The translations under genes and the position numbers were made by a program. Positions 48,726 to 58,653 of a stretch of 64,000 nt of DNA are shown here, piece by piece (position 1 is the stretch's first letter; every line of letters starts with the position of its first letter). Location: contig JBBIKW010000017.1 of NCBI GenBank assembly GCA_037445225.1, forward strand, positions 1 through 64,000, written 5' to 3'. This DNA comes from M3007 sp037445225 (lineage in GTDB: Bacteria > Bacteroidota > Bacteroidia > Chitinophagales > Saprospiraceae). A model generated the notes under the pieces. That model saw nothing but the letters and a program-made list of their open reading frames with translations. It was not told where the DNA came from and did not search any database.

Positions 48726-51305
48726 ATGACGCGACATTTGGCCATGGTGGGAAACCTGACCGAAAGCACGATGAAGCTGAAGCGCATCTTTATAGAGCCC
48801 ACGCTTCCTGAGGGATTGGCACCTTTGCGAGAATTGGCGCATAACCTATGGTGGTCGTGGGATGACGAGGCAAGAGACCTGTTTGCCTCCATAGATGCCA
48901 TCCAGTTCGAAAAGTTGAATTACAATCCCATAGCGCTATTAGACAGCCTGAGCATAGAGCAAGCGCAGGAATTGCTCGACAATGAGCCCTTTATGGCGCG
49001 CATGAGAAGCGTCATGGAGCGTTTTCGCGCCTATATGGCGCAAAAGCCCGAACAGACCCATCCAAAGGTGGCCTATTTTTGTATGGAGTATGGCCTTCAC
49101 CAGAGCCTGCGCCTATATTCGGGAGGCTTGGGCGTGTTGGCGGGCGACTATTTGAAAGAGGCGAGCGACCGCCTTTTCCCGTTAGTAGCCGTAGGGCTTC
49201 TGTACCGATACGGCTATTTTCAGCAGACCCTCTCGCTGCACGGCGAGCAAATTCATCAATTGGAGGCAGCTAAGTTTACGCAGTTGCCCTTGCTTCCGGT
49301 GCGCGACGAGCACGGAGAATGGGTGAAGATCCACGTGAATTTGGGCGCGCGGACCGTGTGGGCAAAGGTTTGGCAGATTAACGTCGGCCGAGTGCCGCTC
49401 TACCTACTCGACACCGATATCGACGACAATCTCTGGGAAGACCGCGGCATTACGCATCAGCTGTACGGCGGCGACAATGAGCACCGCCTGAAGCAAGAGA
49501 TCTTGCTGGGCATCGGCGGCGTGCGCTTAATGGAAGCGCTGCGCATCAAACCCGATTTGTACCACCTCAACGAAGGGCATGCTGCCTTCTTGGGTCTGGA
49601 GCGACTGCGCCACTATATGGAAAACGAGGAGCTTTCTTGCGAAGAAGCTTTAGAACTCGTGCGCGCTACCCAACTGTTCACCACCCATACTCCAGTGCCG
49701 GCAGGGCACGACTCTTTCCCAGAGGCGTTGTTGCGCACCTATCTGTTCGACTATCTGTACAATTTAGATATGCCGTGGGAAACCTTCGTGGCCATGGGCC
49801 GCCTGGCTCCTCAAGACCCCAACGAGCCCTTTTCCATGAGCCACTTTGCCTTGCGTACCTCTTCAGAGGCAAACGGTGTCAGCCGCTTGCACGGAGAGGT
49901 GAGCCGCCGCATGTTCAACGACCTATACCCCGACTACAACCACGCCGAAATCCACATCGGCTACGTCACAAACAGCGTGCACCTGAACACTTGGACAGCG
50001 TCGGAGTGGGCAGCCCTCTACCAAAAGACCTTCGGCTCGGACTTTTTGCAGCATCAAAGCGACCCGCAGCGGTGGTCGAAAATCTACGAGGTGCCCGACG
50101 AGACGCTTTTCGCCATTCGCACTGCCCTCAAAAAGCGCCTCCTCGACTGGGTGCGCCGGACGCTGCGCGAAGATCTGACGCGGCGCGGTGAAAATCCGCG
50201 CACCGTCTTTGAAGTGATCAACGCCATACGAGAGGACGCCTTAGTCATCGGCTTCGCTCGGCGCTTTGCTACCTATAAGCGCGCCACGCTGCTCTTCACC
50301 AACGAGAAACGCCTGGCGTCTATCGTAAACCACCCCGACCGGCCCGTCCTCTTCCTCTTTGCGGGAAAGGCGCACCCGGCTGACAAGGGCGGGCAGGAAT
50401 ACATTCGCCTTATTCATCAAATTACTCAAAACCCGCTCTTTGCCGGAAAGGTGATCTTCTTAGAAAACTACGGCATGGAGATGGCCAAGCTGCTCGTGCA
50501 AGGGGTAGACGTCTGGCTCAACACGCCGACGCGTCCCAAAGAAGCCAGCGGCACCAGCGGCATGAAGGCCGTGCTCAATGGCGTGCTCAACTTCTCCGTC
50601 TTGGACGGCTGGTGGGTAGAGGGCTACCGCCCAGGAGCCGGTTGGGCGCTGCCCGAGCACGATACATACAAAGATCCGGTGCTGCAAAACGAGCTGGACG
50701 CGGAGACCATCTACAACATCTTGGAGACAGAGATCATCCCGGCCTATTTCGACCGCGATGATCGCGGCATCAGTGCGGCGTGGATGCGCTTCATCAAAAA
50801 AAATATCGCCGAAATAGCCCCTCATTTCGTGATGAAGCGCATGCTCGACGATTACCATACCCAATACTACGAAAAGCTGCGGCGGCGCAGTCAGCGCTTA
50901 GCGGCCAATCAATACCACGCCTTGCGCGAGTTGGTCGAGTGGAAAAAGTATGTGCGCCGCGCCTGGGATGCCATCGACTTGGTCGCCTTAGAAGCGCCCG
51001 ACACGTTCAACTATCCTCTTCCTTTGGGCGCTCCATTTGAGGCGCGGATTACACTCAACCTGCAAACCCTAAGCTCGTCAGATGTGGGCGTCGAAGTGGT
51101 CTTTATGCGGCGCCATACCGAGACCGAGTTAGAAGTGGTCGACATTCGCCCGCTCGAATTGGAGCATCAGAAGGGCAACACGGCAACTTATTCGTGTAAC
51201 TTTACCCCACAAAAAGCGGGTGTCTTTGAGTACGGCTTCCGTATTTTTCCAAAACACCCTATGTTGGCACACCGCCAAGACTTTCCGTTGGTGCGGTGGC
51301 TGTGA
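48726..51305 (+). CDS. glgP: Alpha-glucan (glycogen) phosphorylase
   Basis: An 859-residue PLP enzyme that releases glucose-1-phosphate from glycogen-like glucans. The N-terminal DUF3417 region (AHNLWWSWDDEARDLFASID) marks the short, bacterial/archaeal type. The substrate and catalytic blocks are MEYGLHQSLRLYSGGLGVLA, FTTHTPVPAGHDSFP and FARRFATYKRATLL. The PLP-lysine block is PKEASGTSGMKAVLNGVLNF. The C-terminal 100 residues form a beta-domain seen in this subfamily. An internal start at MKLKRIF (48771) is possible. It stands 45 bp before the thiolase gene. Confidence 0.95.
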   Translation: MTRHLAMVGNLTESTMKLKRIFIEPTLPEGLAPLRELAHNLWWSWDDEARDLFASIDAIQFEKLNYNPIALLDSLSIEQAQELLDNEPFMARMRSVMERFRAYMAQKPEQTHPKVAYFCMEYGLHQSLRLYSGGLGVLAGDYLKEASDRLFPLVAVGLLYRYGYFQQTLSLHGEQIHQLEAAKFTQLPLLPVRDEHGEWVKIHVNLGARTVWAKVWQINVGRVPLYLLDTDIDDNLWEDRGITHQLYGGDNEHRLKQEILLGIGGVRLMEALRIKPDLYHLNEGHAAFLGLERLRHYMENEELSCEEALELVRATQLFTTHTPVPAGHDSFPEALLRTYLFDYLYNLDMPWETFVAMGRLAPQDPNEPFSMSHFALRTSSEANGVSRLHGEVSRRMFNDLYPDYNHAEIHIGYVTNSVHLNTWTASEWAALYQKTFGSDFLQHQSDPQRWSKIYEVPDETLFAIRTALKKRLLDWVRRTLREDLTRRGENPRTVFEVINAIREDALVIGFARRFATYKRATLLFTNEKRLASIVNHPDRPVLFLFAGKAHPADKGGQEYIRLIHQITQNPLFAGKVIFLENYGMEMAKLLVQGVDVWLNTPTRPKEASGTSGMKAVLNGVLNFSVLDGWWVEGYRPGAGWALPEHDTYKDPVLQNELDAETIYNILETEIIPAYFDRDDRGISAAWMRFIKKNIAEIAPHFVMKRMLDDYHTQYYEKLRRRSQRLAANQYHALRELVEWKKYVRRAWDAIDLVALEAPDTFNYPLPLGAPFEARITLNLQTLSSSDVGVEVVFMRRHTETELEVVDIRPLELEHQKGNTATYSCNFTPQKAGVFEYGFRIFPKHPMLAHRQDFPLVRWL

Positions 51306-51349
51306 TATAACGACAGCAAATATTTTGTAAACGGCTAAAAAAAGAAACT

Positions 51350-52525
51350 ATGCAAGAAGCTTATATCGTAGCCGGTTTTCGGACGGCGGTAGGGAAAGCG
51401 GGAAAAGGCGGGTTCAAACACACCCGTTCCGACGATTTAGCCGTCGAAGTGATTCGCCACTTGATAAGCCAAGTGCCGGGGTTGGAACCCGCCATGGTTG
51501 ACGACGTCATCGTGGGTTGCGCCAATCCGGAGGGCGAGCAGGGTTTGCAAATTGGGCGGCTCATCGCTCTTCGCGCGCTGGGTAAGCACGTGCCGGGCAT
51601 GACGGTCAACCGCTACTGTGCTTCCGGCTTGGAAACTATCAGCATTGCTACGGCTAAGATCCGGGCAGGGATGGGGCACTGCTACATTGCTGGCGGCGCG
51701 GAGAGCATGAGCCTCATCCCCATGACCGGCTACAAACTGGCGCCCAACTACCACATCGCCGCGCAAACGCCGGACTACTTAGTAGGTATGGGGCTGACAG
51801 CCGAGGCGGTGGCTAAAAAATACGGCATTACGCGGGAGGCAGCCGATGCCTTTTCGCTGCGCTCGCACCAGCGGGCTGCTGCTGCCATCGACGAGGGCAA
51901 GTTCAAAGGCGAGATCGTGCCCATCCAAGTCGAAGAGGTATGGGTGGAAGGCGACCGCCGTCAGTCGCGCACCTTCACAGTAGACACGGACGAGGGCGTT
52001 CGCCGCGACACCACCTTAGAGGCGTTAGCTAAACTGCGCCCAGCCTTTGCTAATGGCGGCGTGGTTACTGCTGGCAACTCCTCGCAGACATCCGACGGAG
52101 CCGCTTTTGTCTTGGTAATGTCTGAGGACTTGGTCAAGCAGCTAAACATTCACCCCGTAGCGCGCTTAGTGGCCTGCGCGGTGGCTGGAGTAGAGCCCCT
52201 GCATATGGGCATTGGCCCAGTGGCCGCCATACCTAAGGCGCTGCAACAGGCGGGCATGCGTTTGGATCAGATTGAGCAAATCGAGCTCAACGAAGCCTTT
52301 GCTGTACAGGCGTTAGCCGTTATCCAGGAGGCGGGTTTAGACCCCGACCGGGTAAATGTCAACGGCGGCGCTATTGCCTTGGGGCATCCCTTGGGCTGTA
52401 CGGGAGCCAAGCTAACGGTACAGCTCATCAACGAGATGCGGCGGCGCAATCAGCGCTACGGGATGGTGACAGCCTGTGTGGGTGGTGGTCAGGGCATTGC
52501 CGGCATTATCGAGTGCTTGAATTAA
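51350..52525 (+). CDS. Acetyl-CoA C-acyltransferase (thiolase)
   Basis: A 391-residue thiolase. The nucleophile is C90 in NRYCASGLE; the second active-site blocks are NVNGGAIALGHPLGCTGA with the catalytic His and a C-terminal ACVGGGQGIAG cysteine. Length and N-terminus (AYIVAGFRTAVGKAGKGGFK) fit the FadA-type enzymes of fatty-acid beta-oxidation, but biosynthetic thiolases share the motifs. With the acyl-CoA synthetase elsewhere in the window it suggests fatty-acid use. The flippase gene begins 30 bp after its stop. Confidence 0.93.
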   Translation: MQEAYIVAGFRTAVGKAGKGGFKHTRSDDLAVEVIRHLISQVPGLEPAMVDDVIVGCANPEGEQGLQIGRLIALRALGKHVPGMTVNRYCASGLETISIATAKIRAGMGHCYIAGGAESMSLIPMTGYKLAPNYHIAAQTPDYLVGMGLTAEAVAKKYGITREAADAFSLRSHQRAAAAIDEGKFKGEIVPIQVEEVWVEGDRRQSRTFTVDTDEGVRRDTTLEALAKLRPAFANGGVVTAGNSSQTSDGAAFVLVMSEDLVKQLNIHPVARLVACAVAGVEPLHMGIGPVAAIPKALQQAGMRLDQIEQIELNEAFAVQALAVIQEAGLDPDRVNVNGGAIALGHPLGCTGAKLTVQLINEMRRRNQRYGMVTACVGGGQGIAGIIECLN

Positions 52526-52555
52526 CCTGGGCTTCTAAAGGGCGCTTCGCACCTC

Positions 52556-54034
52556 ATGTCGGTAAGGAAGTTAGCCGGCGAGACGGCGCTGTACGGCTTA
52601 AGCAGTATTGTAGGGCGGTTGCTCAATGTGCTGTTGGTGCCGCTGTATACGCGTGTCCTATCCTCCACTGCCGACTACGGTATTGTCATCGATCTGTATG
52701 CCGTGTCGGCCTTTATACTGGTGGTGCTGTCATATCGCATGGAGTCGGCATTTTTTCGTTTCGGCACTCCACAGGCCGACCGCGAGCGCGCCTACAGCAC
52801 TGCCGTCCAGTCGCTACTGGTAACCACTTTGGGCGCAGTAGCCCTCTTGTGGTTTTTTGCGCAGCCCATTGCCGACGCCTTGCGCTATTCAAATCATCCG
52901 GAATACATCCGCTGGTTTGCGCTCATCTTAGGCTTAGATTGCTTGTCGGAGTTGCCGTTTGCCCGCCTACGCATGGAGCAGCGCCCTTTGCGCTTTGCGG
53001 CCATCCGGCTAACAACCATCGGCGTAAACATCGGCATGAACCTGTTCTGGCTGGTCTTTTGTCCTTGGGCCGACCAACGAGGCATGTCTTGGGTGCACGC
53101 CGTCTGGTCTTCCCAACAGCAAGTAGGCTACATCTTTCTGTCTAACCTGCTAGCTAGTGCGACCACTGTGTTGCTGCTGTGGCCTCAATGGCGCAACCTC
53201 GCTGGTGGCTTCGATGTGGGTCTGTGGTGGCGCATGATGCGGTATGCGGCGCCGCTCATTGTCGTAAGCCTTTCGGGTATCGTAGACGAGATGTTCAGCC
53301 GGGCGATGCTTAAATACTTGTTGCCCGGTTCGACGCAGGAAAATCTAGCCCAGTTAGGTGTGTTTGGCGCCAACTACAAATTGGCTGCACTCATCTCCCT
53401 GTTTACGCAGGCATATCGGTATGCAGCAGAGCCCTTTTTCTTTCGCAACCTTCAGGGGACCAACGCCTTGCAAAACCACGCGCGCGTTACGCAGTGGTTT
53501 GCCGCAGCCGCCGTCGTCGGTATGTTGGCCATACTCCTTTTCTTGGATATCTTTAAGTATTTCATTGCTCCTCAGTACTGGTCGGGGTTGCGCGTCGTAC
53601 CGATACTGTTGATGGCCAATGTCTTTTTGGGCATCTACTACAATTTTTCGGCCTGGTATCGCCTCAAAGACCGAACAGCCCTGGGCGCTTGGATTGCTGT
53701 GGCCGGCGCAGTGTTGACGATCGGGCTAAATTTTCTGTTTATCCCGCGATGGGGCTACTACGGCGCCGCTTGGGTGACGCTCATCTGCTATGTTTTTCTG
53801 TGTGCGGCCACGTGGTATACGGGTCGGCGACATTATCCTGTCCCATACCCGCTGAGGAAGATCGCTATCTACATCCTCGGTGCCTGGGTAGTCTATGCCT
53901 TGAGCGAAGTGCTACAGGAGACCTTATCGCTGCCCATGGCCCTTCGCCTCACTTTCAACGCTGCTCTCGGAGCAGCATTCGTCTGGGGAATTTTTCGGCT
54001 CGAGAAGAACCCTTCTCGTCGAGGCTTGTTATAA
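52556..54034 (+). CDS. Polysaccharide flippase (Wzx/MATE-like)
   Basis: A 492-residue membrane protein with about 12-14 hydrophobic segments. It opens with the oligosaccharidyl-lipid flippase signature (AGETALYGLSSIVGRLLNVL, LVPLYTRVLSSTADYGIVID). It would move lipid-linked sugar repeat units across the inner membrane for O-antigen, capsule or exopolysaccharide assembly. No glycosyltransferase cluster is beside it, so the polymer served is unknown. The bcp gene starts 20 bp after its stop. Confidence 0.9.
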   Translation: MSVRKLAGETALYGLSSIVGRLLNVLLVPLYTRVLSSTADYGIVIDLYAVSAFILVVLSYRMESAFFRFGTPQADRERAYSTAVQSLLVTTLGAVALLWFFAQPIADALRYSNHPEYIRWFALILGLDCLSELPFARLRMEQRPLRFAAIRLTTIGVNIGMNLFWLVFCPWADQRGMSWVHAVWSSQQQVGYIFLSNLLASATTVLLLWPQWRNLAGGFDVGLWWRMMRYAAPLIVVSLSGIVDEMFSRAMLKYLLPGSTQENLAQLGVFGANYKLAALISLFTQAYRYAAEPFFFRNLQGTNALQNHARVTQWFAAAAVVGMLAILLFLDIFKYFIAPQYWSGLRVVPILLMANVFLGIYYNFSAWYRLKDRTALGAWIAVAGAVLTIGLNFLFIPRWGYYGAAWVTLICYVFLCAATWYTGRRHYPVPYPLRKIAIYILGAWVVYALSEVLQETLSLPMALRLTFNAALGAAFVWGIFRLEKNPSRRGLL

Positions 54035-54054
54035 AGCGAAACGAAGACTCCAGT

Positions 54055-54510
54055 ATGTTTCACTTAAAAGAAGGAGATCCGGCTCCCGACTTTGCTGCGC
54101 CCAACGAAAAAGGAGAAATCGTGTGCCTATCGGATTTTAGAGGCAAGAAGCTTGTGCTTTATTTTTATCCCAAAGACGATACGCCAGGCTGTACGGCAGA
54201 AGCGTGTAGCTTGCGCGATGGCTACGCCCAATTCGTCAGTCAAGGCTATGCGATTTTGGGAGTTAGCCCCGACTCGTCAAAAAAGCACCTCAAGTTTATC
54301 GAAAAGTACCAGCTGCCTTTTAGCCTCTTGGCGGATGAAGACCACCGCGTGGCGGAGGCATACGGTGTTTGGGGGCCCAAGAAATTCATGGGGCGCACGT
54401 TCGACGGCATCCACCGGACGACTTTTGTCATCGATGCATCTGGTCGTATCGAGCGCATCATCACTAAGGTGGATACGGAGAACCACGCTGCTCAATTGTT
54501 AGGGGCGTAG
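54055..54510 (+). CDS. bcp: Thioredoxin-dependent peroxiredoxin, Bcp/PrxQ type
   Basis: A 151-residue peroxidase that reduces H2O2 and lipid hydroperoxides with thioredoxin. The peroxidatic C46 lies in KDDTPGCTAEACSLRD and the resolving C51 is five residues on, the spacing of the alpha2-type PrxQ. The partner motifs GVSPDSSKKHLKFIEKY and GRTFDGIHRTTFVID are typical. The ATG at 54055 follows the flippase by 20 bp. It converges on the M23 peptidase gene. Confidence 0.96.
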   Translation: MFHLKEGDPAPDFAAPNEKGEIVCLSDFRGKKLVLYFYPKDDTPGCTAEACSLRDGYAQFVSQGYAILGVSPDSSKKHLKFIEKYQLPFSLLADEDHRVAEAYGVWGPKKFMGRTFDGIHRTTFVIDASGRIERIITKVDTENHAAQLLGA

Positions 54511-54530
54511 TGGGCTATGCATAGGGCCGT

Positions 54531-55514
54531 TTAATCGAGCGACTGGTTGGCAATGCTCGCGCTGTTGACCAATTGCTGATACTCTAAGGGCGTCAGGTTG
54601 TCCATGCAGAAGTGGATGGGATTGATGGGCTTGCCCTTGTAATGCACTTCGTAATGCAGATGAGGTGCCGTAGAGAGACCTGTATCGCCCACCTCGCCAA
54701 TTTTTTGTCCTTTCTTGACGCGTTGCCCCGGACGTACGGACATTTTGCTCATGTGGGCATACCATGTCTCGTAGCCGTAGCCGTGGTTGATGCGCACACA
54801 GTTGCCGTAGCCTTGATGCCAGCCGGCTTCGACCACCACGCCGTCGCCTGTCGCTTGAATGGGTGTTCCGATGCGCGCGGGGAAGTCGACACCTTGGTGA
54901 AACTTTCGGATCTTGTACACGGGGTGTATCCGATACCCGAAGCCAGAGAGCACGTTCATGCTCTTCTGCAGCTTGTCTTCTCGAACGGGCTTTATGCTGG
55001 GAATGCTGGCGAGCATTTTCTCTTGGTCGCGCGCCAAGGACATAATGGTGTCCAAAGACTTGCTCTGCAGCGCTAATTGCTGTTGCAGCACGTCCATCTG
55101 CTGCAAGGTCTTTTGTATCGTTTTGCTACTGTACTTAAACGCCTTGGCTTCTGGATGCGTCTCGTGGCCACCCGTACCCCCTCGCCATACATCGGAGTCG
55201 ATGGGATCCATGCCAAAGACGGCCCTGTGCACATAAGCATCGCGTTCTTGAATCTGCTGAAGCGCTCTGCTCATGCCCTCTAACTCTTGATTGAGCTGGG
55301 CAAACTTTCGCTCCATCTGCTCAATCTCTTGAAGCAACTCCTTTTCGCGAGGAGAAGGGAAGTAGTGGTATAACACACTCAACAGGCCGATGGCAGCAAC
55401 CAGAACAGCGGAAAAAAAGCCGAAAGCCTGCCAGATTCTTGTCTTTAGAGGAACAACTACCCGTTCGTAGCTGAGCGTTTGTGTGTTGTAAACAAACTTT
55501 TCTTTCCTGCCCAT
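54531..55514 (-). CDS. M23-family peptidoglycan endopeptidase
   Basis: A 327-residue membrane-anchored protein. After a cytoplasmic start (MGRKEKFVYNTQTLSYERVV) comes one transmembrane segment (GFFSAVLVAAIGLLSVLY), a coiled-coil stalk (LLQEIEQMERKFAQLNQELE) and a C-terminal LytM/M23 domain. The zinc site is visible as HQGVDFPARIG (H-x3-D) and HLHYEVHYKG (H-x-H), so activity is likely. It cuts peptidoglycan cross-links in growth or division. ATG 55514 gives the conserved MGRKEKFVYN start of the Bacteroidota family; longer frames upstream do not. Confidence 0.93.
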   Translation of the reverse strand: MGRKEKFVYNTQTLSYERVVVPLKTRIWQAFGFFSAVLVAAIGLLSVLYHYFPSPREKELLQEIEQMERKFAQLNQELEGMSRALQQIQERDAYVHRAVFGMDPIDSDVWRGGTGGHETHPEAKAFKYSSKTIQKTLQQMDVLQQQLALQSKSLDTIMSLARDQEKMLASIPSIKPVREDKLQKSMNVLSGFGYRIHPVYKIRKFHQGVDFPARIGTPIQATGDGVVVEAGWHQGYGNCVRINHGYGYETWYAHMSKMSVRPGQRVKKGQKIGEVGDTGLSTAPHLHYEVHYKGKPINPIHFCMDNLTPLEYQQLVNSASIANQSLD

Positions 55515-55981
55515 ATGGTCGGTTTTTACCTGAAGCATCGCGCACACGGGTGCTTTTGCAAGCGCGCCTTGTGTGTGGGCGACATAAGGATTACATCGTA
55601 TTTTTTTAGTGCTAAAGCTTCCTTTAGCTATCGGGGGGCAACGCCCACAGGGGATCACTCAGGTTGGTTAATGTCTTCGGCTCTTTTGCCAAACACACCA
55701 CAAAAGTATTTGATGGTTACAAATAGGCCAAACATTTTTGTAAAAAAAAAAACAACAAAACGTAGCTGTAAAAGCCTCAAGAAGATGGAGCCTCAAAAGG
55801 TTTTGCGAAGGCGAAGAAAAAAACATTTGCGCTATTCATCAAACAGCGGGTACTAATTTTAACATTCAGAGGGGGCTTTTGAGTAATATCAACTGGTTTG
55901 TAAAGGATTCATAATCAAGGTGTAAGCCGATAATTGTTTTTTAGGCGATATTCTGCTAATTCCTTTGCACCTTTGCCGTCT
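55515..55981. other. Intergenic region between divergent M23 and rsgA genes
   Basis: About 470 bp, rich in A and T in its middle, with no supportable gene. It must carry the promoters for both flanking genes. A TTG at 55934-55936 with TAATTC 20 bp later, and CACCTTTG at 55968-55975, are weak candidates for rsgA. No strong hairpin or repeat was seen. Confidence 0.5.
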
Positions 55982-56935
55982 ATGCCATTAGGAACAGTGG
56001 TTAAATCGACGGGCAGTTGGTATCACGTTCGCCTGGATGAAGACCAGTCGATTTGGGAGTGTCGAGTAGTCGGAAAATTTCGGTTAGAGGATATCCCGCT
56101 GACCAACCCCGTTGCCGTGGGCGACCGGGTAGAGGTGAAGCCGGAGGGTTCGGGTCGCGGCCTCATCGTGCAGATCTTGCCGCGCCGAAACTACGTAGCT
56201 CGGCAGTCGCCGCGCCGCAAGCGCGACGTGCACTTGCTGGCTGCCAACATAGACCAAGCAATGCTCATTACTACTGTAGTGCAACCAGACCTTAAGCCCG
56301 GCTTTATCGACCGCTTCTTGCTGATGACAGAGCCGCACGAAATACCCGTGGTCATCGTCTTCAACAAAGGCGACCTGTACGACGAGCGCGCGGTCGACAT
56401 TTTTTTCGAGATGAAGGCGATCTACGATTCGATTGGCTATCGGGTCATCGCCACGTCGGTCGTAGAGCGCAAAGGGTTAGAGACCATGGTAGAGGTGCTC
56501 ACCAATAAGACGACGCTGCTGGCCGGCCAGTCGGGTGTAGGCAAGAGCAGCCTCATCAATGCCATTCAGCCGCACCTACACCTGCGCGTGGGCGAGCTGA
56601 GCGATTATTCGGGAAAGGGCAAGCACACGACCACCTTTGCCGAAATGTTTGCCCTGGACTTTGGCGGCTATATCATCGATACGCCGGGCATCAAGACGCT
56701 TTCTTTCAACAACAAAGACCCTCAAAACGTAGCGCACTCCTTTCGCGAATTCTTTCAGCTGTCGGCTCATTGTCGCTTTGGTGCGGCCTGCCTGCATCGA
56801 GGCGAGCCCGGCTGCGCCGTTCGGGCGGCACTGGAGCAAGGCGAAGTCAGCGAGCTGCGCTATCTCAACTACCTGGCCCTTTTAGATGAAGTGGAGGGCA
56901 TCCGCCCTTGGGAACGCACCAAGGAGATATCGTGA
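55982..56935 (+). CDS. rsgA: Ribosome small-subunit biogenesis GTPase RsgA
   Basis: A 317-residue circularly permuted GTPase that matures the 30S subunit. An OB-fold N-terminus (GTVVKSTGSWYHV) precedes the permuted motifs: G4 VIVFNKGDLYD, G1 GQSGVGKSSLIN and G3 DTPGIKTL. A C-terminal zinc knuckle ends it (CRFGAACLHRGEPGC). ATG 55982 matches the family start; an upstream in-frame ATG would add 16 unrelated residues. It converges on the SDR gene with only 4 bp between stops. Confidence 0.96.
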   Translation: MPLGTVVKSTGSWYHVRLDEDQSIWECRVVGKFRLEDIPLTNPVAVGDRVEVKPEGSGRGLIVQILPRRNYVARQSPRRKRDVHLLAANIDQAMLITTVVQPDLKPGFIDRFLLMTEPHEIPVVIVFNKGDLYDERAVDIFFEMKAIYDSIGYRVIATSVVERKGLETMVEVLTNKTTLLAGQSGVGKSSLINAIQPHLHLRVGELSDYSGKGKHTTTFAEMFALDFGGYIIDTPGIKTLSFNNKDPQNVAHSFREFFQLSAHCRFGAACLHRGEPGCAVRAALEQGEVSELRYLNYLALLDEVEGIRPWERTKEIS

Positions 56936-56939
56936 CGCT

Positions 56940-57674
56940 TTACAGGTCGCCGAGCTGCGGGCGAACAACGAGCTCCTCCACTACGGCAGCAGGTGATAAA
57001 GTGTAAGCGCTCCAAACCAACTGCGCGATATCGGTGGGCTGCATGAGGCGGTCTTGAGGCAGTTCGACGCCGCGCCAGGAGTCCGACCAGGTGGCGCCGG
57101 GCATCAAAGCCGTAACTCGGATGCCGGCAGCCTTGAGCTCCTCGCGCAAGGCCTTAGAGAAGCCCAACAGGGCGAACTTGGAGACCGTATACGAGCCGCC
57201 GTTGGGATAAGCCATAAGGCTGGCAATGCTGCACATGTTGAAGATATGGCCTTGACCAAAGGGAAGCATCAGCGGCAACAGGGCGCGCGTCAAATGGTAG
57301 GCGCTGTACAAATTGACCTCGATGAGGTGTTCTAAGACACCGTCGGCCTCGTCGCACACGCGGCCGGGGCGGAAAATCCCCGCATTATTGACCAGCAAGT
57401 CGATGCGCGACCAGCGGCTGCGCACCGCAGCTGCAAAGCGCTCAACGTCGGCTCGCCGACCGAGATCGGCTTCACAGGTGAGCAACTGCTGATGCGGGAA
57501 GGCAGTCGACCAGTGCACTTGCATAGCAGCTAAGTCGGCACTCGTCCGCGCGCATACCGCCATGTCGAAGCCGTGCGCTGCAAAACACTCAGCAATAGCG
57601 CGCCCCAAGCCTTTTGTGCCCCCAGTGATCACGGCTACCGGCGTTCGCGCAGATGGTTCTCGTTGTTCCGGCAT
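56940..57674 (-). CDS. Short-chain dehydrogenase/reductase
   Basis: A 244-residue classical SDR. The cofactor loop is TGGTKGLGRAIAECF (TGxxxGxG), NNAGIF is present, and the catalytic Tyr/Lys are in SYTVSKFAL with the Ser upstream in CSIASLMAY. The acidic/basic pattern after beta-2 (CARTSAD) suggests NADPH. The substrate is unknown; similarity to FabG-like 3-ketoacyl reductases is general. It stands alone, divergent from the Mla-type permease. Confidence 0.9.
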   Translation of the reverse strand: MPEQREPSARTPVAVITGGTKGLGRAIAECFAAHGFDMAVCARTSADLAAMQVHWSTAFPHQQLLTCEADLGRRADVERFAAAVRSRWSRIDLLVNNAGIFRPGRVCDEADGVLEHLIEVNLYSAYHLTRALLPLMLPFGQGHIFNMCSIASLMAYPNGGSYTVSKFALLGFSKALREELKAAGIRVTALMPGATWSDSWRGVELPQDRLMQPTDIAQLVWSAYTLSPAAVVEELVVRPQLGDL

Positions 57675-57834
57675 AGAATGAGAAAGTTAATTGTTAAGCT
57701 CTAAAACAACGCGTAATTGGAAATGGCTGTCTCGCCCTGGCCAAAATTTCTCCTCTCTAATGCCCAAGATCGGTGTGCACTATCTTGGAGGGCAAAGTAA
57801 TCGAGCGCCATCCTTCCGGATTTTGAAAAATACT

Positions 57835-57842
57835 TATCTTTG
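57835..57842 (+). promoter_or_regulatory. Candidate -7 element upstream of the Mla permease
   Basis: TATCTTTG ends 3 bp before an ATG at 57845. If it is the -7 box, transcription begins after that ATG, which favours the start at 57887. Confidence 0.4.
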
Positions 57843-57886
57843 TTATGCGTAACGCCGAGACAGTTATCGGCATAGTACGGTGTAGT

Positions 57887-58648
57887 ATGGTTGCCATAGA
57901 CAAACGCTATAACTTCATTTACTACTTTGGCCGCTACCTATTCTTGCTCGGTCAGACTTTTGGGCGTACGGAAAACTTCTCGATGTACTGGAAGGAGACC
58001 ATGCGCCAGATGAACCACATTGGAATAGGCTCGCTCATCATCGTCTGCCTGATATCCATATTTATCGGCGCGGTGGCGGCCGTACAGTTTGCCTATCAGT
58101 TGGACGGTCAGCTGGTTCCCAAGTACTACATCGGTTACATTGTGCGTGATTTGGCCATCATCGAGCTGTCGCCGACAATTACCTGTCTGGTATTGGCTGG
58201 AAAAGTGGGTTCCAACATGACGGCAGAGATTGGGGGCATGCGCCAAAAAGAGCACATCGATGCCATGGAGGTGATGGGGGTGAACTCAGCGGCCTATCTT
58301 ATTCGCCCTAAGATTATTGGTGCTCTGATAGCCATTCCAGCGTTGGTCACCTTTTCGGCTTTCGTCGCCATCATTGGCGGCTATTTGGCCAGTGTTCCCA
58401 CGGGCTGGATTACAGACGACGAATACAACCAGGGGCTGCGCGCTTTTTTCGAGCCGTACAATGTCTTCATGATGTACGTGAAGGCTGTTGTCTTTGCCTT
58501 CATCCTCACTACAGTGTCTTGCTATCAGGGCTACTACGTGCAGGGAGGCAGCATCGAGCTGGGACAAGCCAGCACCCGCGCTGTAGTGTACAGCGACATT
58601 CTCATCTTATTGGCCGACTACCTCATTGCAGTGCTGCTCACCGGCTAG
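57887..58648 (+). CDS. mlaE: MlaE-family ABC transporter permease
   Basis: A 253-residue permease of the Mla/phospholipid-retrograde-transport type. It has five or six hydrophobic segments and the conserved block LAGKVGSNMTAEIGGMRQKE (E-I-G-x-M-R) that contacts the ATPase. MQKEHIDAMEVMGVNSAAYL-like and LVTFSAFVAIIGGYLASVPT stretches are typical. With an ATPase and a periplasmic MCE protein it would move phospholipids between membranes. An in-frame ATG at 57845 is rejected on promoter grounds. Its ATPase partner lies on the opposite strand, tail to tail, with 5 bp between stops, and no MCE gene is visible. Confidence 0.9.
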   Translation: MVAIDKRYNFIYYFGRYLFLLGQTFGRTENFSMYWKETMRQMNHIGIGSLIIVCLISIFIGAVAAVQFAYQLDGQLVPKYYIGYIVRDLAIIELSPTITCLVLAGKVGSNMTAEIGGMRQKEHIDAMEVMGVNSAAYLIRPKIIGALIAIPALVTFSAFVAIIGGYLASVPTGWITDDEYNQGLRAFFEPYNVFMMYVKAVVFAFILTTVSCYQGYYVQGGSIELGQASTRAVVYSDILILLADYLIAVLLTG

Positions 58649-58653
58649 CGTCT